From CAXBNB01 sp040151475 (GTDB taxonomy: Bacteria; Bacteroidota; Bacteroidia; Cytophagales; Cyclobacteriaceae), in assembly GCF_040151475.1 (NCBI RefSeq), contig NZ_JBDKWG010000082.1, forward strand, positions 1 through 40,883: DNA of 40,883 nt, read 5' to 3'. Below the pieces are notes generated by a model that did no database searches, had not been told where the DNA came from, and saw nothing but the letters and a program-made list of their open reading frames with translations. The position numbers were made by a program, and so were the translations under genes. Of the stretch, positions 32,804 to 40,811 are shown one piece after another. Within the stretch, counting starts at the first letter, position 1, and the number at the start of each line of letters is the position of its first letter.

Positions 32804-34072
32804 ATGGATATACAAACCATAAAGCAACGGTACGGAATTGTAGGAAACTCTCACCTGCTTAATCATGCCATCCACGTAGCTACTCAGGTAGCTCCTACCG
32901 ACATGAGTGTCTTGATAACTGGCGAAAGTGGCAGTGGAAAAGAATCTTTTTCTAAAATTATTCATGCCCTCAGTTCTAAAAAACATGGGCAGTTTATTGC
33001 AATCAATTGTGGTGCTATTCCTGAAGGCACGATTGACTCTGAACTTTTCGGTCATGAAAAAGGCTCATTTACTGGAGCCAATGAGGCCAGAAAAGGTTAC
33101 TTTGAAGTAACCAACGGAGGAACTATTTTTCTTGATGAAATTGGAGAAATGCCATTGGGAACACAAGCAAGACTTCTAAGAGTTCTGGAAAATGGTGAGT
33201 TCATCCGGGTAGGTTCATCAAAAGTACAAAAAACTAATGTAAGAGTAATAGCTGCTACCAATGTCGATTTGATTGATGCTGTCAATGTTAAAAAATTCCG
33301 ACAAGACCTTTATTATAGGCTAAGCACAGTCCCTATTTATGTACCCTCATTGAGAGAAAGAGGTGATGATGTAGAGCTTCTATTCAGAAAATTTGCTTAT
33401 GACTTTTCTGAGAAATACCGAAGCGAGGCAATAAAACTCAACGAAGACGCAAAAAAAATATTAGTAGGCTATCATTTTCCAGGAAATATCCGCCAACTTA
33501 AAAACCTGGTAGAGCAAATCTCTGTTTTGGAAATGGAAAGGAACATTGATGCCGAAACATTAAGAAAATATTTACCCACTTCTTCAAGCAATCTGCCAGC
33601 ACTTATCTCTTCTGAGTACAAGGAAAAAGGAGAAAACTTTTCTGAAAGGGATTTACTGTATAAAATTCTTTTCGATATGAAAAGTGATATGAATGACTTA
33701 AAAAAACTCGTACTGCAAATACTAAAAGACGAAAGTTCAGGTTCTGAGATATTGAAGCAAAACGAAGAATTGTTCAACAATATTCAGCAAACAAATGAAA
33801 CTTTCAACAACCATACTCCTGCAAGAGTAAAAGAAGAAGCTTTAGTTATTAAAACCAATAAAGATTTGTCTCCTTATGAATTGGAACGAATAGAAGACAT
33901 CTCTCACGAAACAGAAATGGATGATTCATTGTCTATAGAGAAAAAAGAAAAAGAGTTGATAATAAAAGCACTAAGAAAAAATAGAAACAAGAGAAAATAT
34001 GCAGCATTGGATCTTGGCATTTCCGAACGAACATTGTACCGCAAAATCAAACAGTATGAATTGGAAGATTAA
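32804..34072 (+). CDS. Sigma-54-dependent regulator without receiver domain
   Basis: This 422-residue AAA+ activator has Walker A GESGSGKE (40-47), the sigma-54 contact loop GSFTGA (87-92), Walker B FLDEIGEMP and a C-terminal Fis-type helix-turn-helix (ISERTLYRKIKQY). It starts directly with the AAA+ domain and has no receiver or sensor domain, so activity must be set by level or by partners. The linker between AAA+ and HTH is long and charged (about 240-380). It lies 13 bases after miaB and overlaps the start of lptE. Confidence 0.9.
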   Translation: MDIQTIKQRYGIVGNSHLLNHAIHVATQVAPTDMSVLITGESGSGKESFSKIIHALSSKKHGQFIAINCGAIPEGTIDSELFGHEKGSFTGANEARKGYFEVTNGGTIFLDEIGEMPLGTQARLLRVLENGEFIRVGSSKVQKTNVRVIAATNVDLIDAVNVKKFRQDLYYRLSTVPIYVPSLRERGDDVELLFRKFAYDFSEKYRSEAIKLNEDAKKILVGYHFPGNIRQLKNLVEQISVLEMERNIDAETLRKYLPTSSSNLPALISSEYKEKGENFSERDLLYKILFDMKSDMNDLKKLVLQILKDESSGSEILKQNEELFNNIQQTNETFNNHTPARVKEEALVIKTNKDLSPYELERIEDISHETEMDDSLSIEKKEKELIIKALRKNRNKRKYAALDLGISERTLYRKIKQYELED

Positions 34073-34589
34073 AAATATTTTATTTATTCTGGTTTCATTT
34101 TGTCTCGCATTCTCATCCTGCGGTATATATTCTTTCACAGGTGCATCTATATCGTCTGACATAAAAACAATGTCTATCCAGACCTTTTATAATAATGCAC
34201 CTTTGGGTCCCTCTAACATGAGTGCCGTATTCACTGAAAAAATTAAAGATTATTATCAACAAAATACCAGTTTAACCCTTGTAGATGAAGAAGGTGATCT
34301 CCAGCTCGAAGGGTCTATCACCAATTATACCTTAACGCCAGTAGCACCGTCCGCTTCACAATCTACCAACCAGGTTGATTATACGAGTCTGACCAGAATT
34401 ACTATCACCGTATCTGCTGCCTATGTCAATATTCAAGACGATCAGTATGATTTCGACCGGAATTTTTCATTTTTTGTAGATTTCGATCAAAATACCACAG
34501 ATTTATCTTCAAACGAGGATGACTTTGTAGATACGATATTTGATCAAATAGTTCTTGATATATTTAATAGTTCTGTGGCTAATTGGTAA
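34056..34589 (+). CDS. lptE: LPS-assembly lipoprotein LptE
   Basis: From the ATG at 34056 this is a 177-residue lipoprotein with a lipobox ending FSSC (Cys22) followed by GIYSFTGASI, the classic start of Bacteroidota LptE. LptE plugs the LptD barrel that places LPS in the outer leaflet. The EKIKDYYQQNTSLTLV helix and the GSITNYTLTPVAP strand are family-typical. Its start overlaps the sigma-54 regulator by 17 bases, so the two are probably translationally coupled. Confidence 0.88.
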   Translation: MNWKIKNILFILVSFCLAFSSCGIYSFTGASISSDIKTMSIQTFYNNAPLGPSNMSAVFTEKIKDYYQQNTSLTLVDEEGDLQLEGSITNYTLTPVAPSASQSTNQVDYTSLTRITITVSAAYVNIQDDQYDFDRNFSFFVDFDQNTTDLSSNEDDFVDTIFDQIVLDIFNSSVANW

Positions 34590-34631
34590 TTTTTATTAAC
34601 TTTAGCTTTTTAGAAAACCAAAACTACCACC

Positions 34632-35933
34632 GTGAATAAACAAAAGTTTGTTGATTTACTACGACAACCTGAAACTATATCTACTTCCTCTCTTGACGAA
34701 TTGGAACAACTGGTGGTTGACAATCCGTATTTCCACTGTGGACACATTGTTATTGCAAGAGCAAGCAGGCATTTAAAAAGCGAACAAACAGGCAAAAAAA
34801 TCAATACTGCTGCCATATATGCGACTAGTAGGAAAGCTTTTAAAAACTATATTCAGGGAGATGTTATTTTCGAAAAATCATCCAGGGTAGTAGCTCCTCA
34901 ACAAAAAGAGGAAGTAGTTCAAAAAACATCTTTTGTATTAACCGAAACAAAAAACACTTCTACTACTGCATCTCCACAAACTTTTGAAGCGAAAAATCAT
35001 TTATCTCAACTAGAACATGACTCGTTGATCAATGAAGTGTATCAAAATATTGAGGAATGGAAAAAAAGCAGAAATCAATTTCTTGACTATGAATTATCTA
35101 TTGAAGAGCCTAAATCTAAAAGTGAAGTTGACAAGCTTAAATCCCAAATAGCGGAAGAAATAATAGCGGAAGAGGAACAAGTAAGTAAAGCATTAAAAGG
35201 AATTGAAAAAAAGGAAGTTGACAAAAAAAAGGACTCTCCTACCAATAGCAGTGAAACCGACAAGCTCATAAATGAAGACCTGGCAAATTCGGAAGAAAGT
35301 CAAAATAAAGAGGAATTGGCCGATGAACCCAATGATGACAGTCTGAGTTTAAGCAAGCAAAAAGAAAATCTTAAACTATCTCCAGCCAATAAAGGTGGTA
35401 AAAAATTCAGATTAAATATACTGCGACCTGCTCCAAAATCAAAAGCAGAGCCCACCAAAAAAGCCGCACCAGCTAGAAAAAACACGAATAAAGCAACATC
35501 TGGAAAATCTAGCAAAACCACTAAAGAACCTACTGCCAAAAAATCTCAAACAAAGGGCAAATCAACAACAGGTAAAACAAAAAAAACTGATTTAGAAGAC
35601 GGCAAAAAAAAAAAGCCTAAAGAAACTTTAACACAAACCTCGCCTCGCAAGAAGGTAGTAATAGAAGAACAAATAGAACTAATTGATAAGTTCATTTCTG
35701 CCAATCCTTCAATTGATGCAAAAAAAAATAAAGGAGACAATGAACCTAACATTGATTTGTCAGAAAAAAACAAAGATTTTCCTTCTGACATTGTTACCGA
35801 AAACATGGCTAAAATATTCGAATCTCAGGGAAAGATGGAAAACGCCATTTCTATTTATGAACAATTAATTTTGAAAAATCCTGAAAAAAAGTCTTACTTT
35901 GCGACTCGAATTAAAAATTTAAAAAACAAGTAA
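34632..35933 (+). CDS. TPR-containing protein of the lptE-secG operon
   Basis: This 433-residue protein starts at GTG 34632. The N-terminal 80 residues match the conserved Bacteroidota block with NPYFHCGHIVIARASRH and AAIYATSRKAF. A long low-complexity, Lys/Ser/Thr-rich region (about 240-340) is probably disordered. The C terminus carries a single tetratricopeptide-like unit, TENMAKIFESQGKMENAISIYEQLI. The function is unknown; it is found in this position in many Bacteroidota genomes, between lptE and secG. Its stop codon is immediately followed by the secG ATG. Confidence 0.8.
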   Translation: MNKQKFVDLLRQPETISTSSLDELEQLVVDNPYFHCGHIVIARASRHLKSEQTGKKINTAAIYATSRKAFKNYIQGDVIFEKSSRVVAPQQKEEVVQKTSFVLTETKNTSTTASPQTFEAKNHLSQLEHDSLINEVYQNIEEWKKSRNQFLDYELSIEEPKSKSEVDKLKSQIAEEIIAEEEQVSKALKGIEKKEVDKKKDSPTNSSETDKLINEDLANSEESQNKEELADEPNDDSLSLSKQKENLKLSPANKGGKKFRLNILRPAPKSKAEPTKKAAPARKNTNKATSGKSSKTTKEPTAKKSQTKGKSTTGKTKKTDLEDGKKKKPKETLTQTSPRKKVVIEEQIELIDKFISANPSIDAKKNKGDNEPNIDLSEKNKDFPSDIVTENMAKIFESQGKMENAISIYEQLILKNPEKKSYFATRIKNLKNK

Positions 35934-36284
35934 ATGTTAATAGCAATAATAAGTATAATAATGCTGGTATCTGTTGTGCTGGTATTAGTGGTGTTGGCTC
36001 AAAATTCTAAAGGTGGTGGACTAACCAGTCAATTTGGTGGATCTGGTACTTCTCAACTAATGGGAGTTAAAAAGACAGGAGATTTACTGGAAAGAATTAC
36101 CTGGGGATTAGCTATTGCACTTATGATATTAACTTTATCTACAAAATTCGTGGTGAATACTGGAGAAACAAATGAGTTTTCTAGTCCGAATATAGAGAGT
36201 GCTCAAGATAAAAATGTAGCCCCTGCTATAGAGATACCTACTGATCAACCTATTAACTCAAGCGATACTGACTCTGTCAACTAG
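35934..36284 (+). CDS. secG: Preprotein translocase subunit SecG
   Basis: This 116-residue SecYEG subunit has two TM helices (about 1-22 and 53-70) separated by the diagnostic loop SKGGGLTSQFGGSGTSQLMG. It is longer than typical SecG because of a polar C-terminal tail, as usual in Bacteroidota. The ATG follows the previous stop with no gap, and a terminator follows 30 bases after the stop. Confidence 0.93.
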   Translation: MLIAIISIIMLVSVVLVLVVLAQNSKGGGLTSQFGGSGTSQLMGVKKTGDLLERITWGLAIALMILTLSTKFVVNTGETNEFSSPNIESAQDKNVAPAIEIPTDQPINSSDTDSVN

Positions 36285-36313
36285 GCATTACCAATAAAAA
36301 AACGAATAAAAAA

Positions 36314-36337
36314 AGCTCCTAAAAGGAGCTTTTTTTA
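36314..36337 (+). terminator. Intrinsic terminator after secG
   Basis: AGCTCCT (36314-36320) pairs with AGGAGCT (36324-36330) over a 3-base loop, followed by a run of T. It closes the miaB-lptE-secG transcript and separates it from groESL. Confidence 0.9.
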
Positions 36338-36417
36338 TAATCATATAGTGACAATTCCTGCAATCTTGTCAGACTTACAGAGTTACTAATTTGATACACC
36401 CTTCCAACCTGAAAAAT

Positions 36418-36460
36418 TGACCGAATTTGTCAGTAACATTAGCAGTGGCACAACTTATGT
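36418..36460 (+). promoter_or_regulatory. Inverted repeat and sigma-54-like promoter element upstream of groES
   Basis: TGAC-N7-GTCA (36418-36432) is followed 14 bases later by GTGGCACAACTTATGT, whose GG (36447) and GT (36459) have the 12-base spacing of a -24/-12 sigma-54 promoter; the -12 GC is changed to GT. The predicted start of transcription would be about 48 bases before the groES ATG. The match is imperfect. Confidence 0.3.
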
Positions 36461-36519
36461 AAGAAGCAGACTCGATTAATAATCTTTTTAATTTAACAAA
36501 TAATTAAATATCTAAAAAA

Positions 36520-36798
36520 ATGTCAAAAGTGAATTTCAAACCAAACGAAGACAGAATTTTGGTGGAATCTGCTGCTGCTGAAGAAAAAACAGCATCAGGA
36601 ATTATCATACCAGATACTGCTAAAGAAAAACCACAAGTAGGAACCATTGTAGCCGTAGGTGAAGGAACCACGGAAAAACCAGTGACTGTAAAAGTTGGTG
36701 ACAAAGTATTGTATGGTAAGTACTCTGGCACTGAAATAACTATTGATGGTGCTGAATACCTGATTATGAGAAACTCAGATGTATTCGGAACAGTTTAA
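36520..36798 (+). CDS. groES: Co-chaperonin GroES
   Basis: This 92-residue GroES starts MSKVNFKPNEDRILVE and contains the mobile loop EEKTASGIIIPDTAKEKPQ that contacts GroEL, then the beta-hairpin roof and YLIMRNSDVFGTV end. Length is normal for the family. It precedes groEL by 37 bases in the standard operon. Confidence 0.97.
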   Translation: MSKVNFKPNEDRILVESAAAEEKTASGIIIPDTAKEKPQVGTIVAVGEGTTEKPVTVKVGDKVLYGKYSGTEITIDGAEYLIMRNSDVFGTV

Positions 36799-36835
36799 TT
36801 AATTCAACAAAATCTAATCATTAAAATAACAAAAA

Positions 36836-38467
36836 ATGGCTAAGGACATATTTTTCGATACCGATGCAAGGGATCGAATAAAAAAAGGAGTAGATGCATT
36901 GGCGAATGCCGTAAAAGTAACATTAGGACCTAAGGGAAGAAATGTTTTATTAGACAAGAAATTTGGAGCACCTAATGTAACCAAAGATGGTGTATCAGTT
37001 GCTAAAGAAATAGAATTAAGCGATCCTGTTGAAAACATGGGTGCTCAGTTGGTAAAAGAAGTGGCTTCAAAAACTGCAGACGATGCAGGAGATGGTACTA
37101 CTACTGCAACTGTATTGACCCAAGCCATGTTCGGCGTGGGTATAAAAAACGTGGCTGCCGGAGCAAATCCAATGGATTTGAAAAGAGGTATTGACAAAGC
37201 GATAACTGCTGTAGTTGAAAACTTAAGAAAACAGTCCAAACCAATCAAAAACACCAGTGAAATTCAGCAAGTAGCATCAGTATCTGCTAACAATGACGTT
37301 GAAGTGGGTAAAATGATTGCTGAGGCAATGGACAAAGTTGGAAAAGACGGTGTTATCACTGTAGAGGAAGCAAAAGGAACCGAGACTGAAGTAAAAACAG
37401 TAGAAGGTATGCAATTCGACCGAGGATACTTGTCTCCATATTTCGTAACTGACACGGAAAAAATGGAAGCCAACCTTGAGAACCCTTACATATTGATTTA
37501 TGACAAAAAAATATCAACAATGAAGGAATTGCTACCTATTTTGGAGGCAACAGCTCAAACCGGTAAGCCATTGTTGATTATTTCAGAAGATGTGGACGGA
37601 GAGGCTCTTGCTACACTGGTTGTGAATAAAATCAGAGGATCTCTGAAAGTATCTGCTGTGAAAGCTCCAGGATTTGGAGATAGAAGAAAAGCAATGTTGG
37701 AAGATATTGCAGTCCTAACAGGAGGAACTGTAATCTCTGAAGAAAGAGGGTACAAATTAGAAAATGCAACGCTTGAATCTCTTGGAACCGCAGAAAGAGT
37801 AATCATAGATAAAGACAACTCTACGATCGTAAATGGTGCAGGTAAGGCAGAAGACATCAAGGCAAGAGTAAATCAGATCAGACAACAAATAGAAAACACA
37901 ACTTCTGATTACGACAAAGAAAAATTGCAAGAAAGACTTGCTAAATTATCTGGTGGTGTAGCCATCCTATACATAGGTGCCGCTACTGAAGTAGAGATGA
38001 AAGAGAAAAAAGACAGAGTGGATGATGCGCTTCATGCTACAAGAGCTGCCGTACAAGAAGGTATAGTACCTGGTGGTGGTGTTGCTCTAATCAGAGCACT
38101 AGATTCTCTGGAAGGTCTTAAGTTTGATAATGAAGATCAGAATACTGGTGTAAATATCGTGAGAATTGCATTAGAATCTCCTTTAAGGACTATCGTTGCA
38201 AATGCAGGTGGTGAGGGATCTGTGGTAATAAACAATGTAAGAGCTGGAAAAGGTGATTACGGTTTCAATGCTGCTACCAACACTTACGAATCTATGTTCA
38301 AAGCTGGTATCATTGATCCAACCAAAGTAACCAGATTGGCTCTTGAAAACGCTGCTTCTATTGCTGCATTGTTGCTTACTACTGAATGTGTAGTGGCTGA
38401 TGCCCCTGAAAAAGATGCTCCATCTATGCCTCCAATGGGCGGTGGTGGAATGCCAGGAATGATGTAA
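36836..38467 (+). CDS. groEL: Chaperonin GroEL
   Basis: This 543-residue GroEL carries all expected landmarks: VKVTLGPKGRNVLLDKKFG, the ATP-binding DGTTTATVL, the apical domain and the C-terminal GGMPGMM repeat. It folds proteins with GroES in the cytoplasm. It is the second gene of the operon and ends before a strong terminator. Confidence 0.98.
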   Translation: MAKDIFFDTDARDRIKKGVDALANAVKVTLGPKGRNVLLDKKFGAPNVTKDGVSVAKEIELSDPVENMGAQLVKEVASKTADDAGDGTTTATVLTQAMFGVGIKNVAAGANPMDLKRGIDKAITAVVENLRKQSKPIKNTSEIQQVASVSANNDVEVGKMIAEAMDKVGKDGVITVEEAKGTETEVKTVEGMQFDRGYLSPYFVTDTEKMEANLENPYILIYDKKISTMKELLPILEATAQTGKPLLIISEDVDGEALATLVVNKIRGSLKVSAVKAPGFGDRRKAMLEDIAVLTGGTVISEERGYKLENATLESLGTAERVIIDKDNSTIVNGAGKAEDIKARVNQIRQQIENTTSDYDKEKLQERLAKLSGGVAILYIGAATEVEMKEKKDRVDDALHATRAAVQEGIVPGGGVALIRALDSLEGLKFDNEDQNTGVNIVRIALESPLRTIVANAGGEGSVVINNVRAGKGDYGFNAATNTYESMFKAGIIDPTKVTRLALENAASIAALLLTTECVVADAPEKDAPSMPPMGGGGMPGMM

Positions 38468-38490
38468 TATCATTAAATTGATATATTAAA

Positions 38491-38522
38491 AAGCCCTTCA
38501 TTTAATTATGAAGGGCTTTTTT
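38491..38522 (+). terminator. Intrinsic terminator after groEL
   Basis: AAGCCCTTCAT (38491-38501) pairs with ATGAAGGGCTT (38508-38518) over a 6-base loop, followed by T-rich sequence. Confidence 0.93.
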
Positions 38523-38550
38523 GTTCTTAAATATTAAGGCTTTTTTATAA

Positions 38551-38591
38551 ATACGATTTTCTATCGTATATTTGTCGTATAAAACATACGA
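38551..38591 (+). promoter_or_regulatory. VapBC promoter and double-palindrome operator
   Basis: Two palindromes lie in tandem: ATACGAT-N5-ATCGTAT (38551-38569) and TCGTAT-N5-ATACGA (38575-38591), with centres 23 bases apart, about two helical turns. A consensus -7 element TATATTTG (38567-38574) bridges them, so antitoxin binding would block the promoter. The antitoxin ATG starts three bases after the second palindrome, at 38594. Confidence 0.7.
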
Positions 38592-38593
38592 TC

Positions 38594-38809
38594 ATGAAAG
38601 TAACAGCATTAATAGACGACAACCTCATAGAGCAAGTTAAAAAGATGTCAGGAGGCAAAAACATCACAGAAAGTATTGTTATTGCTCTAAAATACTATTT
38701 GAATAATCAAAAAATCTACGATGTATTGGATGCAATAGATAAAGAACCATTGCAATTCAACGAAGATTTCACAGCCTACAACATTCGTAAAATCAATAGA
38801 GACTTATGA
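38594..38809 (+). CDS. vapB: VapB-type antitoxin
   Basis: This 71-residue protein begins with a ribbon-helix-helix-like segment (MKVTALIDDNLIEQVKKMSG, then ITESIVIALKYYL), the DNA-binding part expected of VapB antitoxins. The C-terminal half would wrap the toxin. The stop overlaps the toxin start by four bases. The palindromes directly upstream are the likely operator. Confidence 0.82.
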   Translation: MKVTALIDDNLIEQVKKMSGGKNITESIVIALKYYLNNQKIYDVLDAIDKEPLQFNEDFTAYNIRKINRDL

Positions 38810-39177
38810 TATTAGTGGACACTTCTGTGTGGATTTCCTTTCTAAAAAAAAGTGATCCGCACATCGTTGACATCATCAAGATATACATCAAAAAGCAAGA
38901 AATTTATACTGTTAGTGCTGTATTTGGTGAATTGCTCCAAGGAGTAAAAAATCAACGGGAAAGGGATATCATAAACATATTATGGGAAAGTCTTCCAAAA
39001 GTAGATGAACAATATCTTTTTATTAGGGCTGGCAACATCTCTAATAAATACAAGCTTTTTGCCAAAGGAGTTGGATTGATTGATTGTTATCTCCTGGCTG
39101 CATGTGCAGATAATGATCTGGCTCTTTGGACTTTGGATAAAAAACTTCAAAAATCATTTGACGAATTGGCTTTGTAA
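38806..39177 (+). CDS. vapC: VapC-type PIN-domain ribonuclease toxin
   Basis: This 123-residue PIN-domain protein has the four acidic residues of VapC nucleases: Asp5 (VDTSVW), Glu42 (GELLQG), Asp93 (GLIDCYLLA) and Asp111 (WTLDKKL). VapC toxins cleave RNA, usually tRNA or rRNA, when the antitoxin is degraded. The ATGA overlap with the antitoxin gene is typical. The gene ends two bases before the convergent MazG-like gene. Confidence 0.88.
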   Translation: MILVDTSVWISFLKKSDPHIVDIIKIYIKKQEIYTVSAVFGELLQGVKNQRERDIINILWESLPKVDEQYLFIRAGNISNKYKLFAKGVGLIDCYLLAACADNDLALWTLDKKLQKSFDELAL

Positions 39178-39179
39178 TT

Positions 39180-39647
39180 TCAACCTAATATTCCTTTAAT
39201 ATCAGCAGGGCTATAATTGATGGATTTCAAAGTTTTGTTGTCTTCAGAACGATAAACAAGGTACAGACCACCCACTTCTTTGATGTAACTGTTGGTCTCC
39301 TTATTTTCTTTATAATGTTTCACAGTCGCTTCTGCTTCCTCTAATGTCTTGCAGGCTTTACTCATATTTGAGCGCTGTACTTCATCAAACAGGGTCTTAA
39401 ACTTCTCTCCCATCCCGAACTCCAATATAGCACCTGACAACACATACTGGATGTCACAAAGTGCATCTGCTATCTCTACAAGATCCTGATCCGCTATTGC
39501 CTGTTCCAACTCCTTCAGTTCTTCTGAAATAAGCTCTACTCTGAGTTTGCACCGCTTTTCATCAGGAATGGTTGGCGATTCCAATATTGGGTGTTGAAAA
39601 GTTCTATGAAAATCTGCAACCTGATTTAAGGGATCAATTTTATCCAT
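39180..39647 (-). CDS. MazG-like nucleoside triphosphate pyrophosphohydrolase
   Basis: This 155-residue protein belongs to the PRA-PH/MazG-like all-alpha NTP pyrophosphatases: the helical motif VELISEELKELEQAI and the following VEIADALCDIQYVL contain the ExxEE and ExxD metal ligands (about Glu38, Glu42, Glu43, Glu58, Asp61). The family removes non-canonical nucleotides or acts in histidine biosynthesis. It is on the same strand as the NSS transporter genes, 62 bases downstream, so it may share their transcript. Confidence 0.8.
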   Translation of the reverse strand: MDKIDPLNQVADFHRTFQHPILESPTIPDEKRCKLRVELISEELKELEQAIADQDLVEIADALCDIQYVLSGAILEFGMGEKFKTLFDEVQRSNMSKACKTLEEAEATVKHYKENKETNSYIKEVGGLYLVYRSEDNKTLKSINYSPADIKGILG

Positions 39648-39709
39648 GTTTACTTTATTTTTTTTTCAAAACCAAAACTAAGTGTTCATTGATGATAATG
39701 AAATATTCA

Positions 39710-39811
39710 CTACTCTTTTTCTTTTTTTATCGTCAAATAAAGAAAATATACAAAGCCTCCCATAACAGTTCCTAATATCAAAATCATACTTATAACCGAA
39801 GCTAAGCTCAT
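39710..39811 (-). CDS. Tiny membrane partner of the NSS transporter (33 aa)
   Basis: An ATG at 39811 opens a 33-codon frame that ends in TAG at 39710. It encodes MSLASVISMILILGTVMGGF followed by a TM continuation and a charged KKEKE tail: one transmembrane helix. NSS transporters of the MetP type are often followed by a small MetS-like subunit, and the position and ATGA overlap with the transporter stop suggest the same here. It is shorter than typical MetS proteins. Confidence 0.65.
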   Translation of the reverse strand: MSLASVISMILILGTVMGGFVYFLYLTIKKEKE

Positions 39812-40761
39812 ACCGCTCTAACAATTTTTTTATACAACAAACGATTGAGTAAAAAGCCAACAAACAGTACCACTCCCCACTGTGTAAGCACTGTTGAATT
39901 GCTATACACGTCAAATAAGTTCCAATGCCCATTCTCACCAAACCAAGGGTATGTGCTATATCCTCTTGAAAGCCACCAATAAATCAGAATGATTCCTATC
40001 AATAAATTTGCAACAATACAGACAAAAAAATACTTTAATGAAACCCTGAAATCAGAATCTTTATCGATCAAATCAGTTTTAAATTTAACTATGCCATATT
40101 TAACAACTGCAAAAGCGATAAACAAGCCACTCAAAATCAATCCTATGCCCCAGACCCAATCCTGATTAGTGAAAAAATCTAAGCTATAAACAGACGGAAA
40201 ACCAGCGATTACAAAAACTATGATTACCAATAAAATTGACTTCTTTCTGGAAAGTCCTGTCCTCACAACATGACTGATAAATAACTCAATCATAGGTAAA
40301 AGAGAGCTGAAAGCTGCTAAAAAAAGTGCTAAGAAAAATACTGAAGACAGGATATCCCCTCCATAAATATTGGCAAACAATCTTGGGATAATTGTAAATA
40401 CCAACGCTTGGTTTCCACTTTGCAAATAACTAATAGCATCACCTTCTAAGGCTGACAGAGCAAACACAGCCGGCAAGATTGCCATCCCTGCTAAAAGTGA
40501 TGCCGTATTGTTACCAAAAGCACCAACGAAAGTATTGAGAGTTACATCTTCATTTTTATTAGAATATGAAGACAAAGTAATCAACAACCCCCACCCTGCT
40601 CCTGTTGACCAGGCAGATTGAGAAACGGCTTCTATCCAAATATTGGGTTGAGTAAAAAGATTAGTATCAATGGAAAACATATATTCCAATCCCTTTACTC
40701 CATTTTCCATATTCAGTGCCACAGCACAAACAAGGATCAGTAAATAACTAAGCATTCGTGC
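39808..40761 (-). pseudogene. NSS-family sodium-dependent transporter, N-terminal part missing
   Basis: About 317 residues of an NSS (neurotransmitter:sodium symporter-like) carrier are present: the C-terminal portion with helices such as AWSTGAGWGLLITLSSYSNK, LALFLAAFSSLLPMIELFISH and the last TM helices. Full-length proteins have about 450-500 residues and 10-12 helices; the first 4-5 helices are missing. The frame breaks at a 19-bp tandem repeat near 40743-40780, and sequence beyond does not encode NSS. Either the gene has been interrupted by a repeat or mobile element, or the window is a contig end in a repeat. Confidence 0.7.
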
Positions 40762-40780
40762 AATAACTAAGCATTCGTGC
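40743..40780. repeat. 19-bp perfect tandem duplication at the break of the NSS gene
   Basis: AATAACTAAGCATTCGTGC occurs twice in direct tandem (40743-40761 and 40762-40780). Nineteen bases is not a multiple of three, so the duplication shifts the frame. It marks the junction between transporter sequence and the unknown segment. Confidence 0.9.
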
Positions 40781-40811
40781 GGCCGATAGGCCAAGCATGA
40801 ATGTAGTGTTG
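40761..40811. repeat. Imperfect palindrome with bulges, possible mobile-element or attC-like end
   Basis: A long hairpin can be drawn: CAA/TTG, ACTA/TAGT, CATTC/GAATG, TGC/GCA and GGCC/GGCC around a GATA loop, with asymmetric bulges (for example AG and AA). Just outside it GTTGAAC (40808-40814) fits the GTTRRRY core of integron attC sites, but the opposing box is only a partial match. REP-like or IS200/IS605-type ends are alternatives. Confidence 0.5.

Noticed and set aside
36339..36519. CIRCE element before groES
   Set aside because: No TTAGCACTC-N9-GAGTGCTAA-like repeat is visible.
36814..38473. Minus-strand frames inside groEL
   Set aside because: They arise from codon bias of groEL and contain no motif.
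40755..40794. Transporter N terminus beginning MAYRPHEC at 40794
   Set aside because: These residues are encoded by the repeat and hairpin, start at a TTG and do not resemble any NSS helix.
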